A stretch of DNA of 64,000 nucleotides from Mycobacterium sp. BK086 (GCA_004362315.1 SNWL01000007.1:310001-374000), one strand, 5' to 3'. Positions 38,088 through 47,846 are shown, counted from the first letter of the stretch. Numbers and translations are program-made. The notes: generated by a model from the sequence alone, not told the origin.

Positions 38088-39019
38088 CCGAACTCGCCAA
38101 CGACACACTTCCCGGTGACACCTGGCTGTCTGACCACAGCTGGAGCCGGCCGACCTGGACCGTCAGCGAGTTGATCGCCGCCAAACGCGGCCGCACCATC
38201 TCCGTCGTCCTGCCTGCGCTCAACGAGGAGGAGACGGTCGGCTCGGTGGTCGACAGCGTCCGTCCGCTGCTCGGGAACCTGGTCGACGAGCTGATCGTGC
38301 TGGATTCGGGGTCCACCGACGACACCGAGATCGAAGCCATCGCCGCAGGCGCCCGGGTGGTCACCCGCGAACAGGCCGTCCCCGAGGTCGAGCCCCAGCC
38401 CGGGAAGGGCGAGGTGCTGTGGCGCTCACTGGCCGCCACCAGCGGCGACATCATCGTCTTCGTCGACTCCGACCTGATCGATCCCGATCCGATGTTCGTG
38501 CCGCGGCTGGTCGGCCCGCTGCTGACCGGCGACGGCATCCACCTGGTCAAGGGTTTCTACCGGCGCCCGCTCAAGGTCGGCAAGGGGGAGGACGCCAACG
38601 GCGGTGGCCGGGTCACCGAGCTGGTCGCCCGCCCGCTGCTGGCCGCGCTGCGTCCCGAACTGGGCTGTGTGCTGCAGCCGCTGGGCGGCGAGTACGCCGG
38701 CACCCGCGAGCTGCTGACATCGGTGCCGTTCGCGCCGGGCTACGGCGTGGAGATCGGCCTGCTGGTCGACACCTACGACCGGCTCGGTCTCGGGGCGATC
38801 GCCCAGGTCAACCTGGGTGTGCGCAGCCACCGCAACCGTCCGCTGATCGAGCTGGGCGCGATGAGCCGACAGGTCATCGCCACCCTGCTGTCGCGGTGTG
38901 GCATCACCGACTCCGGCATCGGGCTGACCCAGTTCCTGCCCGACGGCCACGACGGGTATCTGCCGCGGACCACGAACGTCTCGCTGGCCGACCGGCCGCC
39001 GATGAACACCCTGCGCTGA
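38084..39019 (+). CDS. gpgS: Glucosyl-3-phosphoglycerate synthase
   Basis: A 311-residue GT-A glycosyltransferase (family GT81) that transfers glucose from UDP-glucose or ADP-glucose to 3-phosphoglycerate, the first step towards methylglucose lipopolysaccharides that regulate fatty-acid synthase. Visible: the ISVVLPALNEEETVGSVV start region, LDSGSTDDT, and the metal-binding DSD in IVFVDSDLIDPDP near 128. ATG overlaps the folP2 stop by four bases. Followed closely by the DivIVA-like and tagA genes. Sharing ADP-glucose, it connects with glgC 3 kb downstream. Confidence 0.95.
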   Translation: MTELANDTLPGDTWLSDHSWSRPTWTVSELIAAKRGRTISVVLPALNEEETVGSVVDSVRPLLGNLVDELIVLDSGSTDDTEIEAIAAGARVVTREQAVPEVEPQPGKGEVLWRSLAATSGDIIVFVDSDLIDPDPMFVPRLVGPLLTGDGIHLVKGFYRRPLKVGKGEDANGGGRVTELVARPLLAALRPELGCVLQPLGGEYAGTRELLTSVPFAPGYGVEIGLLVDTYDRLGLGAIAQVNLGVRSHRNRPLIELGAMSRQVIATLLSRCGITDSGIGLTQFLPDGHDGYLPRTTNVSLADRPPMNTLR

Positions 39020-39071
39020 GTTCCGCGCTTCGGCGGCGACGATGTCGGCCGGTTAGGGCAATATCGGTGAC

Positions 39072-39422
39072 GTGACATTGATCCTGCTGTACCTGGCGGT
39101 ACTGATCCTGATCGGCGTCGTCCTGTTCGGAGTCGCCAGCCTGATATTCGGGCGCGGTGAGCAGCTCCCGCCGCTGCCCCGCGCGACGACGGCCACCGTC
39201 CTGCCTGCCTCCGGGGTCACCGGCGAGGATGTCGACGCCGTCAAGTTCACCCAGGTGTTGCGCGGCTACAAGACCAGCGAGGTGGACTGGGTGTTGGACC
39301 GTCTCGGCGCCGAGCTGGACCAGCTGCGCGGTGAACTGTCCGCTGTGCGTGCCGCCGCCGGCCTCGACGAGCCGGAAGTCACCCACCACGCCGCTGTCGG
39401 CGCCGACGAGGAACCCACGTGA
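39072..39422 (+). CDS. DivIVA-domain membrane protein
   Basis: A 116-residue protein with one N-terminal membrane helix (2-28), a linker, and a short DivIVA-like segment (DVDAVKFTQVLRGYKTSEVDWVLDRLGAEL in parts: VLRGYKTSEVDWVLDRL near 60-78), followed by a coiled-coil-prone end. Such modules dimerise at curved membrane or septum. The family (at Rv1209) is small and its role is not known. GTG 39072. The tagA start overlaps its stop (GTGA), so both share one message. Confidence 0.8.
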   Translation: MTLILLYLAVLILIGVVLFGVASLIFGRGEQLPPLPRATTATVLPASGVTGEDVDAVKFTQVLRGYKTSEVDWVLDRLGAELDQLRGELSAVRAAAGLDEPEVTHHAAVGADEEPT

Positions 39423-39991
39423 GCGCAGACGACGACGGCCGCACCCGCTGCGACTGGGCGTACGGACAATCACAGCTCTACCGCGACTACCACGATCAGG
39501 AGTGGGGCCAGGTTCTGCGCGGCCAGGTGGCCCTGTTCGAGCGGATGAGCCTCGAGGCATTCCAGAGCGGCCTGTCCTGGCTGATCATCCTGCGGAAACG
39601 GGACAACTTTCGGAAGGCGTTCGAGGGGTTCGACCTGGAGAAGATCGCCCGGTACACCGATCGTGACATCGCCCGGCTGATGGCCGACGAGGGGATCGTG
39701 CGTAACCGCGCCAAGATCGAAGCCACCATCGCCAACGCCAGGGCCGTCGCGGACCTGGACGTCGATCTGTCCGATCTGCTGTGGTCCTACGCGCCGCCCC
39801 CGCGGCCACGGCCCAAAACCCTGGCTGACGTCCCCGCCATCACCCCGGAATCCCAGGCCATGGCCAAAGACCTCAAAAAGCGCGGATTCCGGTTCGTCGG
39901 GCCCACCACGGCCTATGCGCTGATGCAGGCCACGGGCATGGTCGACGACCACCTCGCGACCTGTTGGGTTCCCACGCCCGCGGCCGTCTGA
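39419..39991 (+). CDS. tagA: DNA-3-methyladenine glycosylase I
   Basis: A 190-residue helix-hairpin-helix glycosylase that removes 3-methyladenine from alkylated DNA. Zinc and active-site residues typical for Tag: RCDWAYGQ at the start (Cys), YHDQEWG, the MSLEAFQSGLSWLIIL helix and the end FVGPTTAYALMQATGMVDDH with the second zinc ligands (His and Cys in HLATCW). GTG 39419 overlaps the DivIVA-like gene. The 127-base gap that follows contains the promoter of the DUF3117 gene. Confidence 0.93.
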   Translation: MSADDDGRTRCDWAYGQSQLYRDYHDQEWGQVLRGQVALFERMSLEAFQSGLSWLIILRKRDNFRKAFEGFDLEKIARYTDRDIARLMADEGIVRNRAKIEATIANARAVADLDVDLSDLLWSYAPPPRPRPKTLADVPAITPESQAMAKDLKKRGFRFVGPTTAYALMQATGMVDDHLATCWVPTPAAV

Positions 39992-40118
39992 GGCCAAAAT
40001 CCAGGGCCCTGAATTGGGCCTTTCACACCCATGCCCGCCGATAAGGAACAATAGAATCGAATACAAGCAGTTCACTGCCCGTGAAGACGGGCCGGCTCGA
40101 ATCTGGAGGGAGCACTCG

Positions 40119-40286
40119 ATGGCGGCGATGAAGCCCCGGACCGGTGACGGTCCGCTGGAAGCAACCAAGGAGGGGCGCGGCATCGTGATGCGGGTACCGC
40201 TGGAGGGCGGTGGACGGCTCGTCGTCGAGTTGACACCCGACGAGGCCGCCGCCCTTGGCGACGAACTCAAGAACGTCACCAGCTAA
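40119..40286 (+). CDS. DUF3117 small protein (Rv1211-like)
   Basis: A 55-residue protein, almost invariant in actinobacteria: it starts MAAMKPRTGDGPLEATKEG and ends in a short helix (TPDEAAALGDEL). No membrane helix or Cys is present. Function is unknown; strong conservation suggests an RNA- or protein-binding role. ATG 40119 follows GGAGGGAG by seven bases, a near-perfect ribosome site, which decides against the longer frame that begins at 40014. A strong hairpin terminator follows 14 bases after the stop. Confidence 0.92.
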   Translation: MAAMKPRTGDGPLEATKEGRGIVMRVPLEGGGRLVVELTPDEAAALGDELKNVTS

Positions 40287-40300
40287 CTGATCCACCTACG

Positions 40301-40326
40301 AAACCCCGCGTGGGCACGCGGGGTTT
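40301..40326. terminator. Strong bidirectional terminator
   Basis: AAACCCCGCGTG (40301-40312) and CACGCGGGGTTT (40315-40326) are exact inverse complements with a two-base centre; in RNA this gives about a ten-pair stem and a six-base loop, ending in TTT on the + strand and AAA complement on the other. It lies between the stops of the DUF3117 gene and the convergent glgM. Confidence 0.88.
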
Positions 40327-40355
40327 CTCCCTGCCGGTCGTCCGTTGGCGTCGGG

Positions 40356-41519
40356 TTAAGCCGACACCTTGCGGTAAATCTCCAACGTCTGCTCGGCGAT
40401 GTGTGCCCAGGAGAACTCGTCGATACAGCGTTGCCGTCCGGCGGCCCCGAAGCGACGAGCCTTGTCCGGCTCGCCCACCAGGGCGTTGACAGCTTCAGCC
40501 AGCCTGGCCTCGAAGCCCGCCGGATCCGTCGCCTCGTAGTGCACCAGCGTTCCCGTCACACCCTCGTCGACCACCTCGGGGATGCCGCCGACATCGGAGG
40601 CCACCACGGCGGTCCCACACGCCATCGCCTCCAGGTTCACGATCCCCAGCGGTTCGTAGACCGATGGACAGATGAAAGCGGTTGCCGCCGAGAGGATTTC
40701 CCGAATCTTGCCGATCGGCAGGAATTCCTGCACCCAGAACACGCCGCTGCGGGCATTCGCCAGCTCCTGCACCGCCGCGCTGACCTCGGCCGCGATCTCC
40801 GGGGTGTCCGGCGCCCCGGCGCACAGCACCAGCTGAACCTCCGGATCGAAGCGATGCGCGGCGGCGATCAGGTGCGGCACGCCTTTTTGCCGGGTGATGC
40901 GGCCGACGAACGCCACCATGGGCCGTGACGGGTCCACACCGAGTTCGGCGAGCACTGATTCGCCGCGTTCCGGGGGTGCCGGATACCAGACGCTGGTGTC
41001 GATTCCGTTCTTCACCACGTGCACGCGGTTGGGGTCCAGAGCCGGATAGACGGACAGCACGTCCTCGCGCATGCCCGAACTGACCGCGATCACCGCGTCG
41101 GCTGCTTCGACGGCGGTGCGTTCCACCCACAACGACACCCGGTAGCCGCCGCCGAGCTGTTCGGCCTTCCACGGCCGCAACGGTTCGAGGGAGTGGGCGG
41201 TCAGCACATGCGGCACGCCGTACAGCAGTGCGGCGAGGTGACCGGCCATGCCGGTGTACCAGGTGTGGGAGTGCACCACCGTCGCCTCGGCCGCGGCGTT
41301 GGCCATCACCAGATCGGCCGACAGTGTCGACAGCGCCGGGTTGGCGCCCTTGAGCGCCGGGTCGGGCTGGTGGACGAACGCCCCCGCGCGCGGCGCACCC
41401 ATGCAGTGCACATCGACCTCGCAGAGGCGGCGCAACTGTGCGACGAGCTCCGTCACATGCACGCCCGCCCCGCCGTAAACCTCGGGTGGATACTCCCGAG
41501 TCATCATCGCCACCCGCAT
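40356..41519 (-). CDS. glgM: Glycosyltransferase GlgM (annotated GlgA), alpha-maltose-1-phosphate synthase
   Basis: A 387-residue GT4 glycosyltransferase. In mycobacteria this gene (Rv1212c) was first called glycogen synthase glgA; it was later shown to make alpha-maltose 1-phosphate from ADP-glucose and glucose 1-phosphate, feeding GlgE glucan synthesis. Visible: REYPPEVYGGAGVH (nucleotide-sugar loop), HSHTWYTG, VGRITRQKGVPHL and the C-terminal PSVYEPLGIVNLEAMACGTAVVAS segment (EX7E). ATG 41519 is used as the family start and length match. It is divergent from glgC, which supplies the ADP-glucose. Confidence 0.95.
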   Translation of the reverse strand: MRVAMMTREYPPEVYGGAGVHVTELVAQLRRLCEVDVHCMGAPRAGAFVHQPDPALKGANPALSTLSADLVMANAAAEATVVHSHTWYTGMAGHLAALLYGVPHVLTAHSLEPLRPWKAEQLGGGYRVSLWVERTAVEAADAVIAVSSGMREDVLSVYPALDPNRVHVVKNGIDTSVWYPAPPERGESVLAELGVDPSRPMVAFVGRITRQKGVPHLIAAAHRFDPEVQLVLCAGAPDTPEIAAEVSAAVQELANARSGVFWVQEFLPIGKIREILSAATAFICPSVYEPLGIVNLEAMACGTAVVASDVGGIPEVVDEGVTGTLVHYEATDPAGFEARLAEAVNALVGEPDKARRFGAAGRQRCIDEFSWAHIAEQTLEIYRKVSA

Positions 41520-41573
41520 AGGCCCGACGGTAGTGGCACCGGCCCGGCGGCGCATCATTGTGGGCCAAAGGTT

Positions 41574-41585
41574 GTTGCGCGCAAC
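41574..41585. promoter_or_regulatory. 12-bp palindrome in the glgM-glgC divergent gap
   Basis: GTTGCGCGCAAC is a perfect palindrome roughly midway in the 152-base gap, 55 bases from the glgM start and 87 from glgC. It is a candidate operator for a dimeric regulator serving both genes. Confidence 0.4.
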
Positions 41586-41671
41586 GCCAAAGTCGTTGCT
41601 GCCGCGACACAGCGACCTGCAATAGTCGTGATGGCCTAGCCGTCTGTAGCCCGTGCCATTAGGTTTGCAGC

Positions 41672-42886
41672 ATGAGGGAATTGCCACATGTGCTGGGCAT
41701 TGTCCTGGCCGGCGGAGAGGGCAAGCGACTGTATCCGCTGACCGCGGACCGGGCGAAGCCGGCGGTTCCCTTCGGCGGCGCGTACCGGCTGATCGATTTC
41801 GTGTTGTCGAATCTGGTCAACGCTCGGTACTTGCGGATCTGTGTGCTCACTCAGTACAAGTCGCATTCACTCGACCGGCACATCTCGCAGAACTGGCGAC
41901 TGAGCGGTCTCGCCGGCGAATACATCACGCCGGTCCCCGCCCAGCAGCGCCTCGGCCCGCGCTGGTACACGGGCTCGGCCGACGCGATCTACCAGTCGCT
42001 GAACCTGATCTACGACGAGGATCCGGACTACATCGTGGTTTTCGGCGCCGACCACGTGTACCGGATGGATCCCGAGCAGATGGTCAAGTTCCACATCGAG
42101 AGCGGCGCGGGCGCCACGGTCGCGGGTATCCGGGTGCCGCGGGCCGAGGCGCACGCGTTCGGCTGCATCGACGCCGACGAGTCCGGCCGCATCCGTGAGT
42201 TCGTGGAAAAGCCCGCCGACCCGCCGGGCACACCTGATGATCCGGATGCCACGTTCGTGTCGATGGGCAATTACATCTTCACCACCAAGGTGCTGATCGA
42301 CGCCATCCGCGCCGACGCCGACGACGACAACTCCGACCACGACATGGGCGGCGACATCATCCCGCGGCTGGTCTCCGACGGCATGGCCGCGGTCTACGAC
42401 TTCAGCAACAACGAAGTGCCCGGTGCCACCGAACGTGATCATGGCTACTGGCGCGATGTCGGAACGCTGGACGCGTTCTACGACGCGCACATGGATCTGG
42501 TGTCGGTTCATCCGGTGTTCAACCTCTACAACAAGCGCTGGCCGATCCGCGGCGAGTCGGAGAACCTGGCCCCGGCCAAGTTCGTCAACGGCGGCTCCGC
42601 GCAGGAGTCGGTGGTCGGTGCCGGCAGCATCATCTCCGCAGCGTCGGTTCGCAATTCGGTGCTGTCGAGCAATGTCGTCATCGAGGACGGCGCGATCGTC
42701 GAAGGCAGCGTGCTGATGCCCGGGGTGCGGGTGGGCCGCGGCGCGGTGGTCCGGCACGCGATCCTCGACAAGAACGTCGTGGTCGGCCCCGGCGAGATGG
42801 TCGGCGTCGACCTGGAGAAGGACCGGGAACGGTTCGCGCTCAGCGCGGGCGGTGTGGTCGCCGTCGGTAAGGGCGTCTGGATCTAG
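41672..42886 (+). CDS. glgC: Glucose-1-phosphate adenylyltransferase
   Basis: A 404-residue ADP-glucose pyrophosphorylase, making ADP-glucose from glucose 1-phosphate and ATP for glycogen, capsular glucan and GpgS. The nucleotidyl motif is [14 protein letters not shown] at the start; substrate residues are in the FVEKP segment near 178 and the [13 protein letters not shown] region (in parts [10 protein letters not shown]). A left-handed beta helix closes the protein. ATG 41672 matches the usual length. The TAG shares a CTAG with the stop of the convergent DUF4126 gene. Confidence 0.96.
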   Translation: MRELPHVLGIVLAGGEGKRLYPLTADRAKPAVPFGGAYRLIDFVLSNLVNARYLRICVLTQYKSHSLDRHISQNWRLSGLAGEYITPVPAQQRLGPRWYTGSADAIYQSLNLIYDEDPDYIVVFGADHVYRMDPEQMVKFHIESGAGATVAGIRVPRAEAHAFGCIDADESGRIREFVEKPADPPGTPDDPDATFVSMGNYIFTTKVLIDAIRADADDDNSDHDMGGDIIPRLVSDGMAAVYDFSNNEVPGATERDHGYWRDVGTLDAFYDAHMDLVSVHPVFNLYNKRWPIRGESENLAPAKFVNGGSAQESVVGAGSIISAASVRNSVLSSNVVIEDGAIVEGSVLMPGVRVGRGAVVRHAILDKNVVVGPGEMVGVDLEKDRERFALSAGGVVAVGKGVWI

Positions 42887-43473
42887 GTTTCAGGCGCGGC
42901 GTTGCGCCGCCGTCGGCGGCGCCACAAGGCGACCGCCGCCCATGCCAGCGCGATCAGCACCAGCAGAACCAGCGCGGGGATCAGGATCGCGATGAACACC
43001 AGAGCGGCGCTGGCGATGTCCTCGAGAGTGCTCAGTACCGGCGCCGCGACTCCGGCGGTAGCGACGTTGGCCGCGGGCCGCACCGTCGTCTTCGTCAGGT
43101 GGACGACCAATGCCGTGACGACGCCGATCGCGATCGGCACCCACTGACCGCTGCGGGCGAATTCCCCGGGGTCGGTGACCGCGGCGGTCTGGGCCGCTGT
43201 GCCGGAACCGAACACGATGCCACCGGCCGTCGGACGGACGAACGTCTGCACCACATCGTTGACGGAGTCCAGTGCCGGGATCTTGTCGGCGACGATCTCG
43301 ACCGCAAGCAGAACCGCGACGATGGTGATCAGCCAGCCGTTCTCCAGCCACGACCAGCCGTGCGGGAGCGCGAGCAGGTCGGTGAACCGGGCGAGCAGTC
43401 CCATCGCCAGCAGTGGGATGTACGCGTTGAGTCCCGCGGCGGTGGCCAGGCCGAAACCCGTCATCAGCTCCAC
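42883..43473 (-). CDS. DUF4126 membrane protein
   Basis: A 196-residue protein with five to six hydrophobic stretches, the start [20 protein letters not shown] and a Gly-rich middle ([15 protein letters not shown]), characteristic of DUF4126. It ends in an Arg run (RRRRRR) that would stay in the cytoplasm. No known function. Start is GTG 43473; an ATG nine bases further in is possible. The place corresponds to PE14 in M. tuberculosis, absent here. Confidence 0.8.
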   Translation of the reverse strand: MELMTGFGLATAAGLNAYIPLLAMGLLARFTDLLALPHGWSWLENGWLITIVAVLLAVEIVADKIPALDSVNDVVQTFVRPTAGGIVFGSGTAAQTAAVTDPGEFARSGQWVPIAIGVVTALVVHLTKTTVRPAANVATAGVAAPVLSTLEDIASAALVFIAILIPALVLLVLIALAWAAVALWRRRRRRNAAPET

Positions 43474-43497
43474 GCGGGCCTCCTCAACACATCGCGC

Positions 43498-44172
43498 TCA
43501 CCAGATCAGCGGCACCAACCGGTAGCGCACTTTCTGAGTGTATTGCCGGTAGCCGTCCAGTTCGGCGTTCAGCAGTTTCTCTTCGTCGAGGATCCGGACG
43601 GCCATGAGAAGGAGCCCGATGAGCACAAGCAGCAGGGCCCAGTAGGAGCCGAGAGCCAATGCGATCCCGATCATCAGGACCACATTGCCGAAGTACATCG
43701 GGTGGCGCACGATGCCGTACAGTCCGGTGCTGACCAGGGGCTGGCCTTCCTCGATGGTGATATTGGCTGAGGCATAACGGTTTTGGAAGACGACCAGCAT
43801 CGCCAGGCCCAGCCCGGCGACCACCATCACGTCGCCGACCACCGACAGCCATCCGGGGACATGCGACCAGCCGAACCGGTAGTCCAGCGCCGGCACGATC
43901 AGCATCGCGGCGAACACGACGAATGTTCCGGCGATCACCACCTTTTGGACGGGGCGTGTCTCCGCCTTCACGCCGGCATGGGTGCGGCGTTCGATGGCAG
44001 CGGGGTCGATGCGGTTGATGAACAGGGTCGGCGCCAAGCTCATCACGGAGAACACCGCCAGCAATGCCCAACCCTGCCAATAGTTCAGGGTGCCCGCAGG
44101 GACGAACAGCAGTATTGCGAACGCGATGATGCCGAGGACCGACGAGATCACGATGCGAAGCAACATGTTCAT
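43498..44172 (-). CDS. Isoprenylcysteine-methyltransferase-like membrane protein
   Basis: A 224-residue protein with about five helices and the SAM-binding signature of the ICMT/phospholipid methyltransferase (PEMT) group: GIVRHPMYFGNVV near 155, plus the EEKLLNAELDGYRQYTQKVRYRLVP end (shown by EEKLL and QKVRYRLVP). It resembles Rv1216c in place and length. The substrate is unknown; a lipid or isoprenoid is likely. ATG 44172 follows GGAGAACA; only seven bases separate it from the ABC permease stop, so it is the last gene of the tetR operon. Confidence 0.83.
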   Translation of the reverse strand: MNMLLRIVISSVLGIIAFAILLFVPAGTLNYWQGWALLAVFSVMSLAPTLFINRIDPAAIERRTHAGVKAETRPVQKVVIAGTFVVFAAMLIVPALDYRFGWSHVPGWLSVVGDVMVVAGLGLAMLVVFQNRYASANITIEEGQPLVSTGLYGIVRHPMYFGNVVLMIGIALALGSYWALLLVLIGLLLMAVRILDEEKLLNAELDGYRQYTQKVRYRLVPLIW

Positions 44173-44179
44173 TGTTCTC

Positions 44180-45769
44180 CTAGACAACGTCGCGGCGACG
44201 ATAGAGGAATCCGGCGGTCAGCGTGACCGCGATGGCAATGACGACCACGACGCCAAGCGTCACAACAGAAATCGACGAGGGAGCAGTGGTGCGGCCCACC
44301 GGCGAGGCGTCGATCAGCCAACGGGGCAACCGCAGCAGTGCGCCGAGGTACAACGATGTCACCACGAATGTCACTGCGAGCCAGCCGATACCGGGGTGCC
44401 GCAACGCGACGGCGAGCGCGGCGACACTGGCGATGACGGCCATCGCGGGCAGGAATGCCAGCGCGGCCAGGGTCAGCCGCACGATGATCTGCGGTTCGCC
44501 CAACGTCAGCCCTGCGCCCAGGCCGTTGCCCAGGCCCGCACAGAACAGCAGGATCGCCGCACCGGTCAATGCCGCTCCGACCGCCGACAGCAGCCACTTC
44601 CACCGCGACACCGAACCCGCCAGCACGGCCTCGCCGATCCCGGATTCCTCGTCGCGGTGCAGTCGCACCACCACGGTGACCACATAGGCCGTCGTCGCGG
44701 CGGCCAGGAACTGCGTCATCGTGGTGTAGACGCCGTCGGTGCCCTGTGCCGAAAGGACCCGGGCCAGTAGCTCATTGCCGCTCGCGGCGTCCAGCAGTGA
44801 CTTGGTCATCGATCCGAAGGCCGCCCCGGCGATCAGCAGTCCGATCGCCCAGCCCAGCGTCAGGCCGCGCTGGATCACCATCTGCAAGCCGAACACCCCG
44901 CCGACCGGGCGGGCCCGGGTGCGCTCGCCTGACGAGGCCAGCACGCCGTCGTCGTACTGGCGGCGGGCCTCCAGGACCAGCGCGGCCGCGACGAGTGCGG
45001 CAGCCAGCACCACCAGCAGAGCGAGCGGCCACCAGCGCAGCGCCACGAACGGGCGCATCTGCTGTGCCCAGGCGATAGGGGAGAACCAGCTCAGGACGCT
45101 GCCCGAGTTGTCGATCACGTCACCGGCCCCGCGCACCAGCACCGCGGCGGCCAGCGCCGCCAGCGTTGCGCCGGTGACGGTCCTGGCCTGTCGCCAGAGT
45201 TGGGCGAACAGTGCCGCCAGTGACCCGAAGACGGTGGCCACCGCCGTGATGCCCACACACATCGCCGCGGTGTCGATCACGCCAAAACCGCTGGCCGCCA
45301 TGGCGATTGTCATCGTCACCGTCAGAACGGCGTTCACCAGGGCCATGACGGTCAACGCCGCGCCGGTGCGGGCGTGCCGGCCCACGATCGAGGACAGCAC
45401 CAGTTCGGCGGCGCCGCTCTCCTCCTCGGCGCGGGTGTGCCGAACGATGGTCTGCACGGCCAGGATCGAGGTCGCGACGATCAGCGTCAGGGTCAGCTCG
45501 CTGGCCATCATGACCCCGAGGTCGGTCTCGTTGCCGCCGAACATGGGTCCGCCCAACATGATTCCGGCGGGCGTCTTCAGCAGGTTGACCCGCGCTTGGC
45601 GCTGGGCCTCGTCGGGATAGGCGAGCTTGATCGCGTTGGGGGCGTAGACCATCATCAGCGTGAGCGACGACATCCAGACCGCCAACCGGATCCGGTCGCG
45701 GCGCAGTGCGAAACGGACCAGCGCGACGGTGCCGGTCAGCGGGGACGATGCCGGCGCGATCGTCGTCAT
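44180..45769 (-). CDS. ABC exporter permease (Rv1217c-like)
   Basis: A 529-residue protein of two six-helix halves, each with the ABC-2 layout and a shared motif after helix 1 ([14 protein letters not shown] near 113 and [16 protein letters not shown] near 373), so it arose by internal duplication. With the ATPase encoded just upstream it forms an exporter; the M. tuberculosis pair Rv1217c-Rv1218c pumps out several drugs. ATG 45769 overlaps the ATPase stop (ATGA). Confidence 0.9.
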   Translation of the reverse strand: MTTIAPASSPLTGTVALVRFALRRDRIRLAVWMSSLTLMMVYAPNAIKLAYPDEAQRQARVNLLKTPAGIMLGGPMFGGNETDLGVMMASELTLTLIVATSILAVQTIVRHTRAEEESGAAELVLSSIVGRHARTGAALTVMALVNAVLTVTMTIAMAASGFGVIDTAAMCVGITAVATVFGSLAALFAQLWRQARTVTGATLAALAAAVLVRGAGDVIDNSGSVLSWFSPIAWAQQMRPFVALRWWPLALLVVLAAALVAAALVLEARRQYDDGVLASSGERTRARPVGGVFGLQMVIQRGLTLGWAIGLLIAGAAFGSMTKSLLDAASGNELLARVLSAQGTDGVYTTMTQFLAAATTAYVVTVVVRLHRDEESGIGEAVLAGSVSRWKWLLSAVGAALTGAAILLFCAGLGNGLGAGLTLGEPQIIVRLTLAALAFLPAMAVIASVAALAVALRHPGIGWLAVTFVVTSLYLGALLRLPRWLIDASPVGRTTAPSSISVVTLGVVVVIAIAVTLTAGFLYRRRDVV

Positions 45770-46689
45770 CGCTGGGGCGTCCGGTATTCGCGCAGGAACA
45801 GGTCTTCCAGCGAGGCCGGTGTCACGGTGAGATCCATCAGACCCAACTGGGCAAGGTGCACCATCGTCGGCTCCAAGACGTCGCGGCCGACGGTGAAGCG
45901 GATCTGTCCGTCGCGAAGGTCAGCGTCGTGCACGCCCGGCCATCTGCTCACCACGCTGGGATCGCGGTGCGTGCGTGCCGTCACGGTGGTCCGCATGAAG
46001 TGTTGTAGCTGAGCCAGCGAACCGGATTGAACCGTGCGCCCGGCGCGGATGATGGTGACTGTGTCACAGACCTTTTCGACCTCGGCCAGCACGTGACTGG
46101 ACAGCAGTACCGCGGCGCCGCGACGGGCGACCTCCTGCACGCACTGTTGAAAGACGTTCTCCATCAACGGATCGAGACCTGAGGTGGGTTCGTCGAGAAT
46201 GTAGATGTCGGCTTCTGTGGCGAACGCGGCGACCAGCGCGACCTTTTGGCGATTGCCCTTGGAGTAGGTGCGTGCCTTCTTGTGGGGATCCAGTTCGAAC
46301 CGCTCGATCAGCCAGTCTCGGCGCCGCGGGTCGGCCCCGCCGCGCAGCCCGCAGAGAAAGTCGATAACCTGCCCGCCGGTCAGGTTCGGCCACAACGTCA
46401 CATCGCCGGGCACGTAGGCGATCCGCCGGTGCAGCGCCACGGCGTCGTGCCACGGATCACCACCGAGGAGTCGCACGGTCCCGCCGTCGGCGCGCAGTAG
46501 CCCCAGCAGAATGCGGATCGTGGTGGACTTGCCGGCGCCGTTTGGTCCCAGGAAGCCGGCGACCGAGCCCGCCCTGACGGTCAGGTCCATCCCGTCCAGG
46601 GCGCGGGTGCGGCCGAAAGTCTTTACTAATCCCTGGATTTCGACTGCGGCAGTGTCAGTGCGCGCTGTCGGTGCCGAGGCCATCGTCAT
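45766..46689 (-). CDS. ABC exporter ATPase (Rv1218c-like)
   Basis: A 307-residue ATP-binding subunit: Walker [10 protein letters not shown] near 53, signature YSKGNRQKV near 150 in place of LSGGQ, Walker [13 protein letters not shown] near 170, and switch His in LLSSHVL. The C-terminal 80 residues form the extra domain of drug- and lipid-type exporters. ATG 46689 follows GGGAGAACC. It overlaps the tetR 3' end by 35 bases; the operon order is tetR, ATPase, permease, methyltransferase-like. Confidence 0.93.
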   Translation of the reverse strand: MTMASAPTARTDTAAVEIQGLVKTFGRTRALDGMDLTVRAGSVAGFLGPNGAGKSTTIRILLGLLRADGGTVRLLGGDPWHDAVALHRRIAYVPGDVTLWPNLTGGQVIDFLCGLRGGADPRRRDWLIERFELDPHKKARTYSKGNRQKVALVAAFATEADIYILDEPTSGLDPLMENVFQQCVQEVARRGAAVLLSSHVLAEVEKVCDTVTIIRAGRTVQSGSLAQLQHFMRTTVTARTHRDPSVVSRWPGVHDADLRDGQIRFTVGRDVLEPTMVHLAQLGLMDLTVTPASLEDLFLREYRTPQR

Positions 46690-47332
46690 CTGGTTCTCCC
46701 TTGGGGTGGGTGTCGATCTCGCCGTGGGCGGCAAAGCTGTCGAACATCGTCGAGTCGGTGAGCAGGCCCTCGGTGTAGAGCTCCAGAGCCGGCAGCATCA
46801 TCTCGTTGGCGTAGTCGTGCAGGACGGCCCGCAAGTCGGTCGGGTTGTCGTGCAGCTGGAGGTAGAGCAGGAACGCGCCGCCGCCGGCCATGCCCAGGTA
46901 TCGGGCCCGGGCGGCCGGGTCGCGGCTGGGTCGCACGGTGCCGGCCTGAACGCCTTCGTCGAGGTAGCTCTCGACATTGGCGAACATCGTGCGCCAGAGA
47001 TTCTTGGCGAGCTCTCCGCCGGCCTGCATGCTGCGCACCAGGTAGGCCATCATCGGCGCGAACGACTCGATTTCGGCCGCGGCGGCCAGCCAGGTGGCCG
47101 GGTCGGTGGAGCGGATGGTCTCGGACTTCTCGCTGCGAACCTCTTCGGCGATGAAGTCGTCACACGCCTGACGCAAGCCGTCCTTGGAGCCGAAATGGTG
47201 GATGACCAGCCCGGGACTGACGCCTGCGGCCTCGGCGATCGCGCGGACCCCGACGCTGAACCCGTGTGCACCGAACTGCTCGATGGCGGCGTCGCGGATC
47301 CTCGCGGCTGTCGTCAGGTCGGTTGAACGCAT
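46655..47332 (-). CDS. TetR-family repressor of the ABC export operon (Rv1219c-like)
   Basis: A 225-residue regulator with an N-terminal TetR helix-turn-helix: [16 protein letters not shown] followed by [22 protein letters not shown]. The larger C-terminal part forms the ligand and dimer domain. In M. tuberculosis the homologue represses its own efflux operon. ATG 47332 is preferred; TTG 47362 and GTG 47350 lie in the same frame but inside or before the operator. The 36-bp dyad 47323-47358 spans this start, which fits autorepression. The end overlaps the ATPase gene. Confidence 0.92.
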   Translation of the reverse strand: MRSTDLTTAARIRDAAIEQFGAHGFSVGVRAIAEAAGVSPGLVIHHFGSKDGLRQACDDFIAEEVRSEKSETIRSTDPATWLAAAAEIESFAPMMAYLVRSMQAGGELAKNLWRTMFANVESYLDEGVQAGTVRPSRDPAARARYLGMAGGGAFLLYLQLHDNPTDLRAVLHDYANEMMLPALELYTEGLLTDSTMFDSFAAHGEIDTHPKGEPDDDGLGTDSAH

Positions 47333-47358
47333 GTTTAGAATGCTAAACACGCGTTCAA
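47323..47358. promoter_or_regulatory. 36-bp dyad operator overlapping the tetR start
   Basis: Sixteen of 18 base pairs are symmetrical about 47340/47341. The arms are TTGAACGC (47323) and GCGTTCAA (to 47358), and an inner pair GTTTAG / CTAAAC (47333-47348). It covers the first three codons of tetR and 26 bases upstream. The size suits two TetR dimers or one large repressor. Confidence 0.75.
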
Positions 47359-47405
47359 TCAAACGTCAAGCATCGACTCCGGTAAAGCCCAGAGGGGGAG
47401 TACGG

Positions 47406-47846
47406 TCAGGCGGCCCAGCGCACGGCGGGCGCCTCGACGGCAGCCGCGACCGGCGCGACGGGTGCCGGAGCGGTCCGGTTGAACAGGATCTCGAACATCC
47501 GGGCCCCGGTCAGGGAGCCGACGGAGTGCGGCTGGCTCTGCTGGACGCTCTCAGCGCCGGCGCCTGCGACGGTCACGTGGACCCGATGCCCGCCCGGTCC
47601 GTCGGCAGGGGAGCCGGTTTCGGTGACGCGGACGGTCAGGCCGGCCAGTGGAATTCGCTGAGCGTTCCGGTGGTAGCCCACGATCAGAAAGCTCTCGGTG
47701 ATACGCAGCTCTCCCCAGCTCGCGATGACGCGCTCTCGGCGGTCACGTCGACTTTGCGAGAGGTCGGCACCGAGTGCCGCAATTCCGAAGAGGATGAAGG
47801 GCGCGATCAATACCGCGACCATAACGGTGCTGAGTTGCGGATCCAT
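47406..47846 (-). CDS. Single-helix membrane protein, unknown function
   Basis: A 146-residue protein with one N-terminal membrane helix (about 5-30), a basic segment (SRRDRRERV) and a small beta-type domain with the pattern ELRITESFLIVGYHRNAQRIPLAGL, in short PH-like strands often seen in photosystem-repair and DUF-type proteins. It ends in an Ala/Pro/Val-rich tail. ATG 47846 follows AAGGGGGGAGTC, a very strong ribosome site. It points away from LysR, and no homologue sits here in M. tuberculosis as I recall. Confidence 0.66.
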   Translation of the reverse strand: MDPQLSTVMVAVLIAPFILFGIAALGADLSQSRRDRRERVIASWGELRITESFLIVGYHRNAQRIPLAGLTVRVTETGSPADGPGGHRVHVTVAGAGAESVQQSQPHSVGSLTGARMFEILFNRTAPAPVAPVAAAVEAPAVRWAA

